A DNA stretch of 64,000 nt. Source: Streptomyces sp. M92 (GTDB lineage: Bacteria; Actinomycetota; Actinomycetes; Streptomycetales; Streptomycetaceae). The stretch lies in contig NZ_CP101137.1 of the NCBI RefSeq assembly GCF_028473745.1, positions 4,340,001 through 4,404,000 of the forward strand, in the 5' to 3' direction. Within the stretch, counting starts at the first letter, position 1. Each line of letters opens with the position of its first letter. Of the stretch, positions 15,214 to 25,300 are shown in pieces. The translations under genes and the position numbers were made by a program. The notes under the pieces are model-generated. The model saw nothing but the letters and a program-made list of their open reading frames with translations, was not told the DNA's origin and made no database searches.

Positions 15214-16824
15214 ATGACAACCCGACGAACTCGTCGGACCCGTCGGATACGAAGCGCCGCCGCCGTGGCGGCGTTCGCCGCGGGCGTCACCGCCTGCTCC
15301 GCGCCCGGGAGCGGCGGGGCGGGCGGCGACGCCGAGGCGTCCGAGTCCGTGGTGATCGGGGTGGCCTCCGAGCCGGACACCCTCAGCCCGCTGCTGGGCT
15401 ACGGCAAGGACGGAAACTCCAAGATCTTCGACGGGCTGCTGGCCCGCGATACCGACCTGCAGCTGAAGCCCGCCCTCGCGACCGCGCTGCCGAAGATCAC
15501 CGACGGCGGCACGACGTACACGTACACCCTGCGTGACGGCGTCAAGTTCAGCGACGGCGAACCGCTGACCGCCGAGGACGTGGTCTACACGTACCGCACC
15601 GTCCTCGACGAGAAGACCAACAACACCGCCCGCAGCGAACTGGACGCCGTCAAGGACGTCCGCGCGAAGGGCGACGACACCGTCGTCTTCTCCCTCAAGT
15701 ACCCGTACGCGCCCTTCGCCGCCCGCACGGTGCTGCCCATCGTCCCCGAGCACGTGGCGGGCGGCCAGGACCCCAACACCGGCGACTTCAACACCGAGCC
15801 GGTCGGCACCGGGCCGTACGTCCTCGCCGACTGGAGCAAGGGCGAGAAGCTCACCTTCAAGGCCAACCCGCACTACTGGGGCGGCGAGCCCGCGGTGAAG
15901 TCGTTCACCATGGCGATCGTCGCCGACGACAACGTGCGCGCCACCCGGCTGCGCTCCGGCGACCTCGACGGCGCCGTCCTGCCGCCCAACCTGGCCGCCA
16001 CCTTCGAGAAGGACGACGGCAAGCGCACCTACCAGGCCCGGTCGTACGACTTCCGTGCCGTCACCCTGCCCACCGCGAACAAAGTCACCGGCGACCGCGC
16101 GATCCGGCGCGCCCTGGACGCCGCCGTGGACCGCCAGGTCATGGTCGACCAGATCCTGAACGGCGCGGGCCGGCCGGCGTACGGGCCGCTGCCCGTCGAC
16201 GACCCCTGGTACGACCGCGGCATCGAGCGTCCGCACGACCTCGCCAAGGCCAAGCGCATCCTGGACGAGGCGGGCTGGGAGACCGGCTCCGACGGCATCC
16301 GCGCCAAGGACGGGCAGCGGGCCACCTTCACCCTCTACTACCCCACGGGCGACAAGGTCCGCCAGGACCACGCCCTCGCCTACGCCTCCGACGCCAAGAA
16401 GGCCGGCATCGAGGTGAAGGTGGAGGGTGCCACCTGGGAGGTCATCGAGCCGCGGATGAAGCACGACGCCGTCCTGGCGGGCCTCGGCAGCGTCGGCGAC
16501 CCGGACTTCGGCCTCTACACGATGCTGCACTCCTCCCTCGCGGGCGACGGCTTCAACAACATGGCCGGCTACGACAACCCGGTGGTGGACGAGGCGCTGG
16601 ACGCCGGCCGCCGCACCCAGGACCCTCAGCGGCGCGCGGCGGCCTACGACAAGATCCAGCAGGCCCTGGTCGACGACCCCGGCTACACCTTCCTCACCCA
16701 CATCGACCACCTCTACGTCCTCGCCGACCGCTGGGAAGGGCTGACCACGCAGCTGGAGCCGCACGAGCACGGCTTCGCCAGCGGGCCCTGGTGGAACCTC
16801 GAGGACTGGCAGCCGAAGAAGTGA
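15214..16824 (+). CDS. nikA: Nickel/peptide ABC transporter, substrate-binding lipoprotein
   Basis: 536 residues from ATG 15214 with GGGGGAGA upstream. The N-terminus is arginine-rich, then hydrophobic, ending in a lipobox VTAC with C28 as the lipidation site. The rest is a family 5 extracellular solute-binding protein (RDGVKFSDGEPLTAEDVVYT; EPVGTGPYVL). Family 5 proteins bind oligopeptides or Ni2+ chelates; assignment to nickel rests on the Nur-like box in the promoter and on the known Nur-controlled nikABCDE operon of S. coelicolor. First gene of a five-gene operon; its stop overlaps the next start (GTGA). Function by context, family by sequence. Confidence 0.85.
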   Translation: MTTRRTRRTRRIRSAAAVAAFAAGVTACSAPGSGGAGGDAEASESVVIGVASEPDTLSPLLGYGKDGNSKIFDGLLARDTDLQLKPALATALPKITDGGTTYTYTLRDGVKFSDGEPLTAEDVVYTYRTVLDEKTNNTARSELDAVKDVRAKGDDTVVFSLKYPYAPFAARTVLPIVPEHVAGGQDPNTGDFNTEPVGTGPYVLADWSKGEKLTFKANPHYWGGEPAVKSFTMAIVADDNVRATRLRSGDLDGAVLPPNLAATFEKDDGKRTYQARSYDFRAVTLPTANKVTGDRAIRRALDAAVDRQVMVDQILNGAGRPAYGPLPVDDPWYDRGIERPHDLAKAKRILDEAGWETGSDGIRAKDGQRATFTLYYPTGDKVRQDHALAYASDAKKAGIEVKVEGATWEVIEPRMKHDAVLAGLGSVGDPDFGLYTMLHSSLAGDGFNNMAGYDNPVVDEALDAGRRTQDPQRRAAAYDKIQQALVDDPGYTFLTHIDHLYVLADRWEGLTTQLEPHEHGFASGPWWNLEDWQPKK

Positions 16825-17825
16825 CCCGATCCCACCGGAGGCTCCCCTGGGGAGCGATGGCACGGCTGGCGGGGCGGCGGGCGCTGTTCGCCGTCCCCGC
16901 CGTCCTCGTCGTCACCTTCGGCGTCTTCGCCATCGCCGCCGCCTCCCCGTTCGACCCCGTCAAGGCGTACGCCGGTACCGCCGCGCTCCGCGCCGACCAG
17001 GAGACCCTGGACCGGCTGCGCGACAACCTCGGCGTGGACCAGTCGTTCGTCGTCCGCTGGTGGGACTGGCTGACCGCCGCCCTCACCGGCGACCTCGGCC
17101 ACTCCCCGGTGATGCGGCAGCCGGTGGCCGAGGTGATCGGCGAGCGCCTCGTCTGGTCCGCCCTGCTGTGCGCCGTCGCCTTCGCCGTCGCCGTCCTGGC
17201 CGGCACGCTCCTCGGCGTGCTGGCCGCCCGCCGACCCGGCTCGATGCTCGACCGGGCGGTCACCTCCCTCGCGTACGTCCTGGAGGCGGCGCCGGTCTTC
17301 TGGATCGCGCTGCTCGCCGTCTGGCTGTTCGCCCTGCAGTGGGACGTCCTGCCGGCGGGCGGACTGACGGACACCGCCAGCGCACAGGTCACCCCGGGGC
17401 AGGTCGCGAGCCACCTCGTGCTGCCCGCCGGCGTGCTCGCCGTCTCGCAGCTGCCGTGGTTCACGCTGTACGTGCGCCAGGGCGTCGGCGACGCCCTCGC
17501 GGAGGACCCGGTGCGCGGCGCGCGGGCGCGCGGTATCGGCGAGGGCACCGTCCTGTTCGGGCACGCCCTGCGTTCGGGGCTGCTGCCGGTGCTCACCCTG
17601 ATCGGCTCCCGCGTGCCCGAACTCATCACCGGGGCTCTGCTGGTGGAGACCGTCTTCAGCTGGCCGGGCATCGCCGCGGCCACCGTCGAGGCGGCGACCG
17701 CCGTCGACTTCCCGCTGCTGGCCGCCCTGACCGTGCTCGCCACCGCAGCCGTCCTCGCCGGCAACCTGCTCGCCGACCTGCTCTACGGACTGTTCGACCC
17801 GAGGGTGAAGCTCAGTGAAATGTGA
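16821..17825 (+). CDS. nikB: Nickel/peptide ABC transporter permease (NikB-like)
   Basis: 334 residues from GTG 16821, overlapping the nikA stop; ATG 16857 with GGGGAG close upstream is an alternative. Typical DppB/NikB permease: first transmembrane helix near residues 20-45, a periplasmic stretch with LRDNLGVDQSFVVRWWDW, then about five more helices. The cytoplasmic EAA loop reads DALAEDPVRGARARGIGEG, the coupling site for the ATPase. It forms the membrane channel with the next gene product. Overlaps the next gene by four bases. Confidence 0.88.
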   Translation: MTRSHRRLPWGAMARLAGRRALFAVPAVLVVTFGVFAIAAASPFDPVKAYAGTAALRADQETLDRLRDNLGVDQSFVVRWWDWLTAALTGDLGHSPVMRQPVAEVIGERLVWSALLCAVAFAVAVLAGTLLGVLAARRPGSMLDRAVTSLAYVLEAAPVFWIALLAVWLFALQWDVLPAGGLTDTASAQVTPGQVASHLVLPAGVLAVSQLPWFTLYVRQGVGDALAEDPVRGARARGIGEGTVLFGHALRSGLLPVLTLIGSRVPELITGALLVETVFSWPGIAAATVEAATAVDFPLLAALTVLATAAVLAGNLLADLLYGLFDPRVKLSEM

Positions 17826-18757
17826 CTCCGATGGCTGACATCGCCGCGCAGAAGGCCGAGAAGGCGGAGAAGGCGGAGAAGGCCGGCAAGAGCCCCGGCA
17901 CCGTGTGGCGCGCCCACGGCACCGACCGCCGCTCCACCCGCACCCTGCGCCTGCGCGTCTCCGCCGCCGTGCTGACCCTGACGGTCCTCGCGGTACTGCT
18001 CGTGCCGCCGCTGGTGCAGCTCGACCAGCAGGCCGTAGACCTGGCGGCCAAGCTCCAGGCGCCCAGCTGGGCCCACCCGTTCGGCACCGACGACGTGGGC
18101 CGGGACCTGCTGCTGCGCTGCGTCTACGGCCTGCGCGTCTCGCTCCTCGTCGGGGTCGCCGCGGCCCTGACGGCGACGGTCGTCGGAACCGCGGTGGGCG
18201 CCACTGCCGGGGCGCTGGGCGGCTGGGTCGACCGCGCCGTCATGCGCGTCGTCGACACCATCTCCTCCGTGCCCCACCTGCTGCTCGGCATCTTCATCGT
18301 CGCGATGTTCCGGCCGGGCGTGTGGCCCGTGGTGATCTCCGTGGCGCTCACCCACTGGCTGTCCACCGCGCGCATCGTCCGCGCCGAGGTGCTGTCCCTG
18401 CGCTCGCGCCCCTACGTCGACGCGGCCGTCTGCGGCGGCGCCTCCCGCTGGCGGGTGGCCGTACGGCACCTGCTGCCGGGCGTGCTGCCCCAGGCCGCGC
18501 TGGCCGCCGTACTGATGGTGCCGCACGCCATGTGGCACGAGTCGGCGCTGTCCTTCCTCGGCCTCGGCCTGCCCACGCACACCGCGAGCCTCGGCAACCT
18601 CATCCAGGAGGCGCGCGGTTCGCTGCTCGCCGGGCAGTGGTGGCCGACCCTCTTCCCGGGCCTGTTCCTCATCGTCCCCACCCTCGCCGTCGCCGGTCTC
18701 GCGGGCGCCTGGCGGGAGCGGATCAACCCCCGTCGCCGATCGGAGCTGATGCTGTGA
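17822..18757 (+). CDS. nikC: Nickel/peptide ABC transporter permease (NikC-like)
   Basis: 311 residues from GTG 17822, overlapping the nikB stop; ATG 17831 is also plausible. The body is a DppC/NikC permease with FGTDDVGRDLLLRCVYGLRVSLL, an EAA loop around YVDAAVCGGASRWRVAVRHLLP, and about six helices. The N-terminus is odd: a short lysine/glutamate/alanine track from four near-perfect 9-bp tandem units (17852-17887) precedes the first helix. It should be cytoplasmic and dispensable. Pairs with NikB in the membrane. Confidence 0.87.
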   Translation: MTPMADIAAQKAEKAEKAEKAGKSPGTVWRAHGTDRRSTRTLRLRVSAAVLTLTVLAVLLVPPLVQLDQQAVDLAAKLQAPSWAHPFGTDDVGRDLLLRCVYGLRVSLLVGVAAALTATVVGTAVGATAGALGGWVDRAVMRVVDTISSVPHLLLGIFIVAMFRPGVWPVVISVALTHWLSTARIVRAEVLSLRSRPYVDAAVCGGASRWRVAVRHLLPGVLPQAALAAVLMVPHAMWHESALSFLGLGLPTHTASLGNLIQEARGSLLAGQWWPTLFPGLFLIVPTLAVAGLAGAWRERINPRRRSELML

Positions 18758-19740
18758 CCGAGCGAGCCCCCGTGCTGTCGGTGCGCGGTCTGTCGGTGCG
18801 CTTCCTGATGCCGGGCGGGCGGTCCGTCGCCGCCGTCACCGACGCGCACTTCGACGTGGCGGCCGGCGAGTGCCTGGCCCTGATCGGCGAGAGCGGCTGC
18901 GGCAAGTCGGTCCTCGCCTCCGCCCTGCTGGGCCTGCTGCCCGGCAACGCCCGGACCGCCGGCGCCGCCCACCTCGGCGCCCTCGACCTGCTCACCGCCG
19001 ACGAGCGCACCTTCGCCCGCACCGTACGGGGCCGGCTCATCGGCCTGGTCCCGCAGAGTCCGGCCGCCCACCTCACCCCCGTACGCACCATCCGCTCCCA
19101 ACTGGAGGAGACGGTCGCGGAACTCACCGACGTCCGCGGCCGCACCGCCCTGCGCGCCGCCGCCGAGACCGCCGCCGAGCGCGCCGCCTTCCCGGTGGAC
19201 CACCTCGACCACCACCCGCACGAACTCTCCGGCGGCCTCGCCCAGCGTGCCGCCACCGCCCTGGCCCTCGTCGGCGACGCCCCGCTGCTGCTCGCCGACG
19301 AGCCGACCACCGGACTCGACCGGGACCTGGTGGACCGCACCGTCGACGAGCTGCGGCGGCATGTCGACAAGAAGACGGACGACCAGAGCCGTGCCCTGCT
19401 GGTGATCACCCACGACCTCGCCGCCGCCGAACGCATCGCCGACCGGATCGCCGTGATGTACGCGGGCCGCATCGTCGAACTCGCCGACGCCGCCGACTTC
19501 TTCGGCGCCCCCGGCCCCCGCCACCCCTACAGCCGGGGCCTGCTCGACGCCCTGCCCGACCGCGCCTTCACCCCCATCCCCGGCCTGCCGCCCGAGCTCG
19601 GTGCCCTCCCCGACGGCTGCGCCTTCGCCGCCCGCTGCGACCGCGCGACCGACGCCTGCACCGCCCTGCCGCCCCTGACCGCCACGGTCGCCTGCCACCA
19701 CCCGCACGCCGCGCTCACGGAGGCCGTCGACCGTGCTTGA
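18754..19740 (+). CDS. nikD: Nickel/peptide ABC transporter ATP-binding subunit (NikD-like)
   Basis: 328 residues from GTG 18754 overlapping the nikC stop; GGAG lies ten bases upstream. Complete ATPase: Walker A GESGCGKS, Q-loop LIGLVPQSP, signature LSGGLAQR, Walker B LLLADEP, and H-loop VITHD. A C-terminal oligopeptide-transporter extension carries cysteines (CAFAARCDRATDAC, then CHHP), the four-cysteine pattern common in DppD/OppD proteins and possibly binding an Fe-S cluster. Hydrolyses ATP to drive uptake. Overlaps the next gene by eight bases. Confidence 0.9.
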   Translation: MTERAPVLSVRGLSVRFLMPGGRSVAAVTDAHFDVAAGECLALIGESGCGKSVLASALLGLLPGNARTAGAAHLGALDLLTADERTFARTVRGRLIGLVPQSPAAHLTPVRTIRSQLEETVAELTDVRGRTALRAAAETAAERAAFPVDHLDHHPHELSGGLAQRAATALALVGDAPLLLADEPTTGLDRDLVDRTVDELRRHVDKKTDDQSRALLVITHDLAAAERIADRIAVMYAGRIVELADAADFFGAPGPRHPYSRGLLDALPDRAFTPIPGLPPELGALPDGCAFAARCDRATDACTALPPLTATVACHHPHAALTEAVDRA

Positions 19741-20392
19741 ACTGAGCGCCATCACCGCCGGATACGCCGGGAACGCTCCCGTGTTCCGGGACGTCTCCCT
19801 GTCCGTCGAGCCGGGCGAGGCCGTCGGGCTGCTCGGCCCCAGCGGCTGCGGCAAGTCCACCCTCGCCCGCGTCGCGGCCCTGCTCCACCAGCCCCACTCC
19901 GGTGCCCTGGTGGTCGACGGCACCCCCGTGCGCCGCTGGCGCCACCGTGCTCCGCGTGCGCAGCGCACCGCCTTCGGCGTCGTCTTCCAGCAGGCGAGGC
20001 TCTCCGCCGACCCCCGTCTCGCGCTCACCGACCTGATCGCCGAGCCGCTGCGCGCCACCGGCCGGCGCGAGGAGGCCGCCGGCCGGGTCGCCGAACTCGC
20101 CGCCACCGTGGGGCTCACCGCCGACCTCCTCGGCAGGCGCCCGCACGAGGTCAGCGACGGCCAGTTGCAGCGCGCCTGTCTCGCCCGCGCCCTCGTGCTG
20201 CGCCCGCGCTGGCTGGTGTGCGACGAGATGACGGCGATGCTCGACGCCTCGACCACCGCCGCGCTGGTCCGCGTCGTGGAGGACTACCGTGCCGAGACCG
20301 GCGCGGGGCTGCTGACCGTCGGTCACGACCGCGTCCTCCTCGACCGCTGGTGCGACCGCACCGTCGAGTGGGGCACCCTGACGCACCCCTGA
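19733..20392 (+). CDS. nikE: Nickel/peptide ABC transporter ATP-binding subunit (NikE-like)
   Basis: 219 residues from GTG 19733, overlapping nikD by eight bases. Walker A GPSGCGKS, Q-loop VVFQQ and H-loop VGHD are present. The signature reads VSDGQLQR instead of LSGGQ, and Walker B reads LVCDEM instead of LADEP. It is short (family members are usually 260 or more), ending soon after the H-loop. With two different ATPases in the complex, one site may be degenerate. Last gene of the operon; a weak CTCGG/CCGAG stem follows at 20402-20419. Confidence 0.85.
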   Translation: MLELSAITAGYAGNAPVFRDVSLSVEPGEAVGLLGPSGCGKSTLARVAALLHQPHSGALVVDGTPVRRWRHRAPRAQRTAFGVVFQQARLSADPRLALTDLIAEPLRATGRREEAAGRVAELAATVGLTADLLGRRPHEVSDGQLQRACLARALVLRPRWLVCDEMTAMLDASTTAALVRVVEDYRAETGAGLLTVGHDRVLLDRWCDRTVEWGTLTHP

Positions 20393-20471
20393 CCCGCCCC
20401 CCTCGGGCCTGAATCCGAGCCTCCGCTCGACATGCATCGGTCAAGCGCGGTCCACGAACACAGCAGCCGGG

Positions 20472-20523
20472 GTTCACCCGGCGCCGTTTGCCTGGTTGTC
20501 GTCCGGCCGTCCGTTCACTGGAG
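20472..20523 (+). promoter_or_regulatory. Candidate PHO box before phoD
   Basis: GTTCACCCGGC (20472-20482) matches the strong Streptomyces PhoP direct-repeat unit as I recall it. Weaker GTT-type units follow, including GTTCACTGGAG at 20513-20523, immediately before the ATG at 20529. Suggests phosphate control; only one unit is a good match. Confidence 0.4.
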
Positions 20524-20528
20524 GTTCG

Positions 20529-22115
20529 ATGACCCCGCCGCGCACCAGCTCTCCGAACTCGCTGAAGAGAAGGGGCTTCCTCGGCATCGCCGGCGCCGGT
20601 GCGGTGCTGCTCGGCACCGGTGCCGCGCCCGTCGCTTCCGCCGCCCCGGGACGCGTCCCGGGCGACCCGTTCCAGCTCGGCGTCGCATCCGGCGACCCGC
20701 TCCCCGACGGCGTGGTGCTGTGGACCCGCCTCGCCCCCAAGCCCCTCGACGAGGACGGCGGCATGCCCCGGCGTCCCGTCGCCGTGCGCTGGGAGATCGC
20801 CCTCGACGAGCGCTTCCGGAAGGTCGTCCGGCGCGGTGTCGAGCACGCCGTGCCCGCCGAGGCGCACACCGTCCACGCCGACGTACGGGGCCTGCGCCCG
20901 CACCACGAGTACTACTACCGCTTCCGCGCCGGAAACGCGGTGTCGCCCGTCGGCCGCACCCGCACCGCCCCGGCCCCCGGCACCTCGCCCACGGTCGACT
21001 TCGCCTTCGCCTCCTGCGCCAACTGGGAGCAGGGCCACTTCACGGCGTACCGGCACATGGCCGAGGAACGCCCCGACGTGGTCTTCCACCTCGGCGACTA
21101 CCTGTACGAGTACGCCGCCGGCGTCAACGGCAAGGTGCGCACCCACCACGGCGACGAGATGAACACCCTCGCCGAGTACCGCCAGCGCCACGCCCAGTAC
21201 AAGACCGACCCCGACCTCAGGCTGCTGCACGCCACCGCGCCCTTCGTCGTCACCTGGGACGACCACGAGACCGACAACAACTACGCCGACCTGAGCCCCG
21301 AGAACAACGACGCCGGCCAGGGCAACGACACCACCGCCCACTTCGCCGCCCGCCGCCGGGCCGCCTACCAGGCCTACTGGGAGCACATGCCGCTGCGCCG
21401 CTTCCGCAAGCCGGTGGACACGGCGCTGCCGCTGTACCGGCGCCTGGAGTACGGGTCCACCGCGACCTTCAGCGTGCTGGACACCCGTCAGTACCGCACC
21501 GACCAGCCCTACGGCGACAAGTGGCAGGTCTCCGGCCCGGACCAGTGGGACCCCAAGGCCACCATCCTCGGCGACGAGCAGCACGCCTGGCTGGAGCGGA
21601 GCCTCGCCCGGTCCCGCTCCACCTGGAACGTGGTCCCGCAGCAGATCTACTTCGCCAACTGGGACGCCGTCGCCGGTCCGGACGACGGCGGCTACAACGA
21701 CGGCTGGGACGGCTACCGGGCCTCCCGCGACCGGATCCTCGGCTACGTCGAGGAGCGCCGCGTCGACAACTTCGTGGTCCTCACCGGGGACGTGCACAAC
21801 AACTGGACCAACGACCTGCGCCGCGACTTCGAGCGCCCCGAGACCCGGCTGCTGGGCAGCGAGTTCGTCACCACGTCGATCACCTCGGGCGGCGACGGCT
21901 CGGCCACCCACGACCCCGGCCAGGTGTACTGGGACGAGAACCCGCACACCAAGTACTACAGCAGCCGCCGGGGCTACGTCCGCTGCTCCGTCTCCAAGCG
22001 GCAGTACACGGCCGACTACCGCGTGGTCGACTACGTCACCCGGCCCGGCGCCCCGGTCCGCACCGACAAGTCGTTCGTGATCGAGGCGGGCGTGCCCGGC
22101 GTCCGGGAGGCCTGA
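20529..22115 (+). CDS. phoD: Secreted alkaline phosphatase D (PhoD), Tat substrate
   Basis: 528 residues from ATG 20529, chosen for the GGAGG seven to eight bases upstream. A twin-arginine signal (KRRGFLGIAGAG, cleaving near ASA-AP) sends the folded enzyme across the membrane. The N-terminal Ig-like PhoD domain is followed by the metallophosphoesterase core with metal ligands in FASCAN, HLGDYLYEY, WDDHETDNN and LTGDVHNNW. PhoD enzymes use Ca2+/Fe3+ and release phosphate from phosphodiesters and monoesters, including teichoic acid. A PhoP-box-like element lies just upstream. Complete and of usual length. Confidence 0.93.
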   Translation: MTPPRTSSPNSLKRRGFLGIAGAGAVLLGTGAAPVASAAPGRVPGDPFQLGVASGDPLPDGVVLWTRLAPKPLDEDGGMPRRPVAVRWEIALDERFRKVVRRGVEHAVPAEAHTVHADVRGLRPHHEYYYRFRAGNAVSPVGRTRTAPAPGTSPTVDFAFASCANWEQGHFTAYRHMAEERPDVVFHLGDYLYEYAAGVNGKVRTHHGDEMNTLAEYRQRHAQYKTDPDLRLLHATAPFVVTWDDHETDNNYADLSPENNDAGQGNDTTAHFAARRRAAYQAYWEHMPLRRFRKPVDTALPLYRRLEYGSTATFSVLDTRQYRTDQPYGDKWQVSGPDQWDPKATILGDEQHAWLERSLARSRSTWNVVPQQIYFANWDAVAGPDDGGYNDGWDGYRASRDRILGYVEERRVDNFVVLTGDVHNNWTNDLRRDFERPETRLLGSEFVTTSITSGGDGSATHDPGQVYWDENPHTKYYSSRRGYVRCSVSKRQYTADYRVVDYVTRPGAPVRTDKSFVIEAGVPGVREA

Positions 22116-22158
22116 GCGACGCCCCTCCATCAGGAACCAACAAAGTCCGACGGGGTAA

Positions 22159-22187
22159 TTGATTCGGTTGTGTTCGGGTTCTAGGGT
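22159..22187 (+). promoter_or_regulatory. Predicted sigma70-type promoter for beta-galactosidase
   Basis: TTGATT (22159-22164), 17-bp spacer, TAGGGT (22182-22187). A GCAGTTG / CAACTGC inverted repeat with a 16-base loop (22218-22247) lies between it and the start codon and could be an operator or leader structure. Confidence 0.5.
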
Positions 22188-22300
22188 GTGCCTGACCCAG
22201 TAGTCGCTGCGTCACCGGCAGTTGTGAACCTTCCCCACGTCAACTGCTGTCCCAGCACCGTGCGTTGAGCCGCCCCCGAAGCCCACGGAAGGCCACGGTC

Positions 22301-25300
22301 ATGCCGCACTCGCCCGTGTCACCCGCCGGACTCCCGGCCCCCCGCCCCCGGCCGCTCGTCAGCCGCCGCCGCCTCCTGGAGGGCGGTGCCGCCGTCCTCG
22401 GCGCGCTCGCCCTCACCGGAAACCCCGTCGCCACGCAGGCGGCCGGCCGGCGGGCGGCGGCCGAAGGGGCCCCGGAGTGGAACGACTTCGGTGTCTTCCG
22501 GGTCGGCACCGAGCCGCCGCACACGACCCTCATGCCGTACGCGGACGTGAAGCAGGCCCTCGCCGCCGACCGCACCGACTCGCCGTACCGGCTCAGCCTC
22601 GACGGCACGTGGAAGTTCGCCTACGCCGACCGCCCCGAGGACCGGGACGCCGACTTCCACCGCACCGACCTGGACGACGGCGACTGGGGGACCATCCCCG
22701 TGCCGTCCGTCTGGCAGCTGCACGGCCACGACTACCCGATCTACCTCAACATCACCTACCCGTACTGGGGCCCCAACGGTCGCGGCGAGGACCCGCGGCC
22801 GCCCGCCGCACCGACCCGCTACAGCCCGGTCGGCCAGTACCGGCGCACGTTCACCGTGCCCCGCGGCTGGCAGGGCCGCCGCACGTTCCTCCACTTCGAG
22901 GGCGTCAAGTCCGCCCACTACGTGTGGATCAACGGCGAGCTGGCCGGCTACGACGAGGACTCGTTCACCCCGTCCGAGTACGACATCACCGACCACCTGA
23001 GGCCCGGCCCCAACCAGATCGCCGTGGAGGTCTACCGGTACGCCGACGGCGACTGGCTGGAGGACCAGGACATGATCCGGCTGAGCGGCATCTTCCGCTC
23101 GGTCCACCTCTACTCCACCCCGGCCGTGCACCTGCGCGACTTCAAGCTGGACACCCCGCTGAACGACACGTACACGGCCGCCGAGCTGGCGGTCACCGCG
23201 AGCGTGCGGGCGTACGGCGACGCGGCGAAGGACGCCGGCCGGTACACCGTCGAGACCCAGCTGTACGACGCCCGCGGGCACGCCGTCTGGTCCCGGCCGC
23301 TGGAGCAGCCCGCCGACCTCACCGGGGCGGGCGTCGGCCAGGACGTCACCGTACGGGCGGCGAAGGCCGTACCGGAGCCGAAGCTGTGGTCGGCGGAGCA
23401 CCCGCACCTCTACACGGCCGTCCTGCGCCTGCGCGACCCGGCCGGCAAGGTGGTCGAGACCCTGTCCCACCGGGTCGGCATCCGCGAGTTCGCCCTGAAG
23501 GACGGGCTGATGCGGATCAACGGCAAACCCGTCTCCTTGCGCGGCACCAACCGCCACGAGATGCACCCGGACCACGGCATCGCGCTCACCCGCGAGGACA
23601 TGGTCGAGGACATCGGGATCATCAAGCGGCTGAACATGAACAGCGTCCGCACCTCGCACTACCCGGACAACCCGCTGTGGTACGAACTCGCCGACGAGTA
23701 CGGCCTCTACCTCGTCGACGAGACCAACCTGGAGACCCACGGCATCCGCGACGAGTACCCCGGCGACCACCCCGAGTGGACCAAGGCCTGCGTGGCCCGC
23801 GCCCAGAACATGGTCCACCGGGACAAGAACCACGCCTCGGTCGTCGTCTGGTCGCTGGGCAACGAGGCGGGCGGCGGCTCCACCTTCACCGCCATGCACG
23901 ACTGGATCCGCTCCTACGACCCCACCCGCGTCATCCAGTACGAGGGCGACGACCGCCCGGGCGTCAGCGACATCCGCTCCGAGATGTACGACTCCCCGCA
24001 GCGCGTCGAGCAGCGGGCCAGGGACACCTCCGACACGCGGCCGTACGTGATGATCGAGTACGCCCACGCGATGGGGAACTCCAACGGCAACTTCAAGAAG
24101 TACTGGGACGTCGTGCGCTCGTACGACGTGCTCCAGGGCGGCTGGATCTGGGACTTCGTCGACCAGTCGCTGACCTGGCCCGTCCCGCGGCGCACCCTGC
24201 TGACCGAGGAGGGGCCCGCCGGGCTGCGCGGTGAGATCCTCGCCGCATCCGGCACCTTCGAGCGCGGCAAGGGCCTGTCCGGCGGCACGGTCTTCGCCCG
24301 CGACGCGAGCCTGGACCTCACCGGCTCACTGACCCTGGAGGCCTGGGCCACCCCGCACTTCACCGGCTACCACCAGCCGATCATCGCCAAGGGCGACACC
24401 CAGTACGCCCTGAAGCAGAACGGCCGCACCCTGGAGTTCTTCATCCACTCCGGAGGTCAGTGGATCACCGCCACGTGGACCGTGCCCGAGGACTGGACCG
24501 GCCGCGAGCACCACATCGCGGGCGTCTTCGACGCGGACGCCGGCAGCCTGACCCTGTACGTGGACGGCGAGCGCCGGGCGAGCCGCACCACCGACCGGCG
24601 GCCGGCCACCAACACGGCCTCCCTCTCCCTCGCCACCGACTCGGACAACCAGGTCCGCGAGTTCAGCGGCACCATCCGCCGGGCCCGCGTCTACGCCCGC
24701 GCGCTGACCGCCGGCGAACTGGCCGACACGGACCGGGAGTCCGACGACGACGGGGTGCGGTTCTGGTTCGACGCGGAGACCGTCGAGGTCGAGAGGGAGC
24801 GGACGAAGGAGAGGAACTTCTTCGCCTACGGCGGCGACTGGGGCGACAACCCCAACGACGGCAACTTCGTCGCCGACGGCGTCGTCCTCGCCGACCGCGG
24901 CCACACCGGCAAGGCCGCCGAGGTCAAGCGCGTCTACCAGGCGGTAGGCGTCGAGAAGCGGTCCGGCGGCGCGGGCGCGGTCACCCTCGTCAACGAGTAC
25001 CTGTTCACCAGCCTCCGCGAGTTCGACGGCCACTGGGCACTCGTCGCCGACGGCAAAGCGGTGCGGCGCGGACGGCTCACCCGGGACCAGCTGGACGTGG
25101 AGCCGCTGTCCCGCAAGGACATCACCGTCCCCGTACGGCTGCCGGGCGACCCGGCGCCGGGCACCGAGTACTTCCTGGAGCTGTCCTTCACCACCAAGGA
25201 CGACAGTCCCTGGGCGAAGGCGGGTTTCGAGGTCGCCCGGCAGCAGCTCGCCCTCGACCCGGACGTCCCCGCCGTGACCCCCGTGCCCCTGGGCCGGGTG

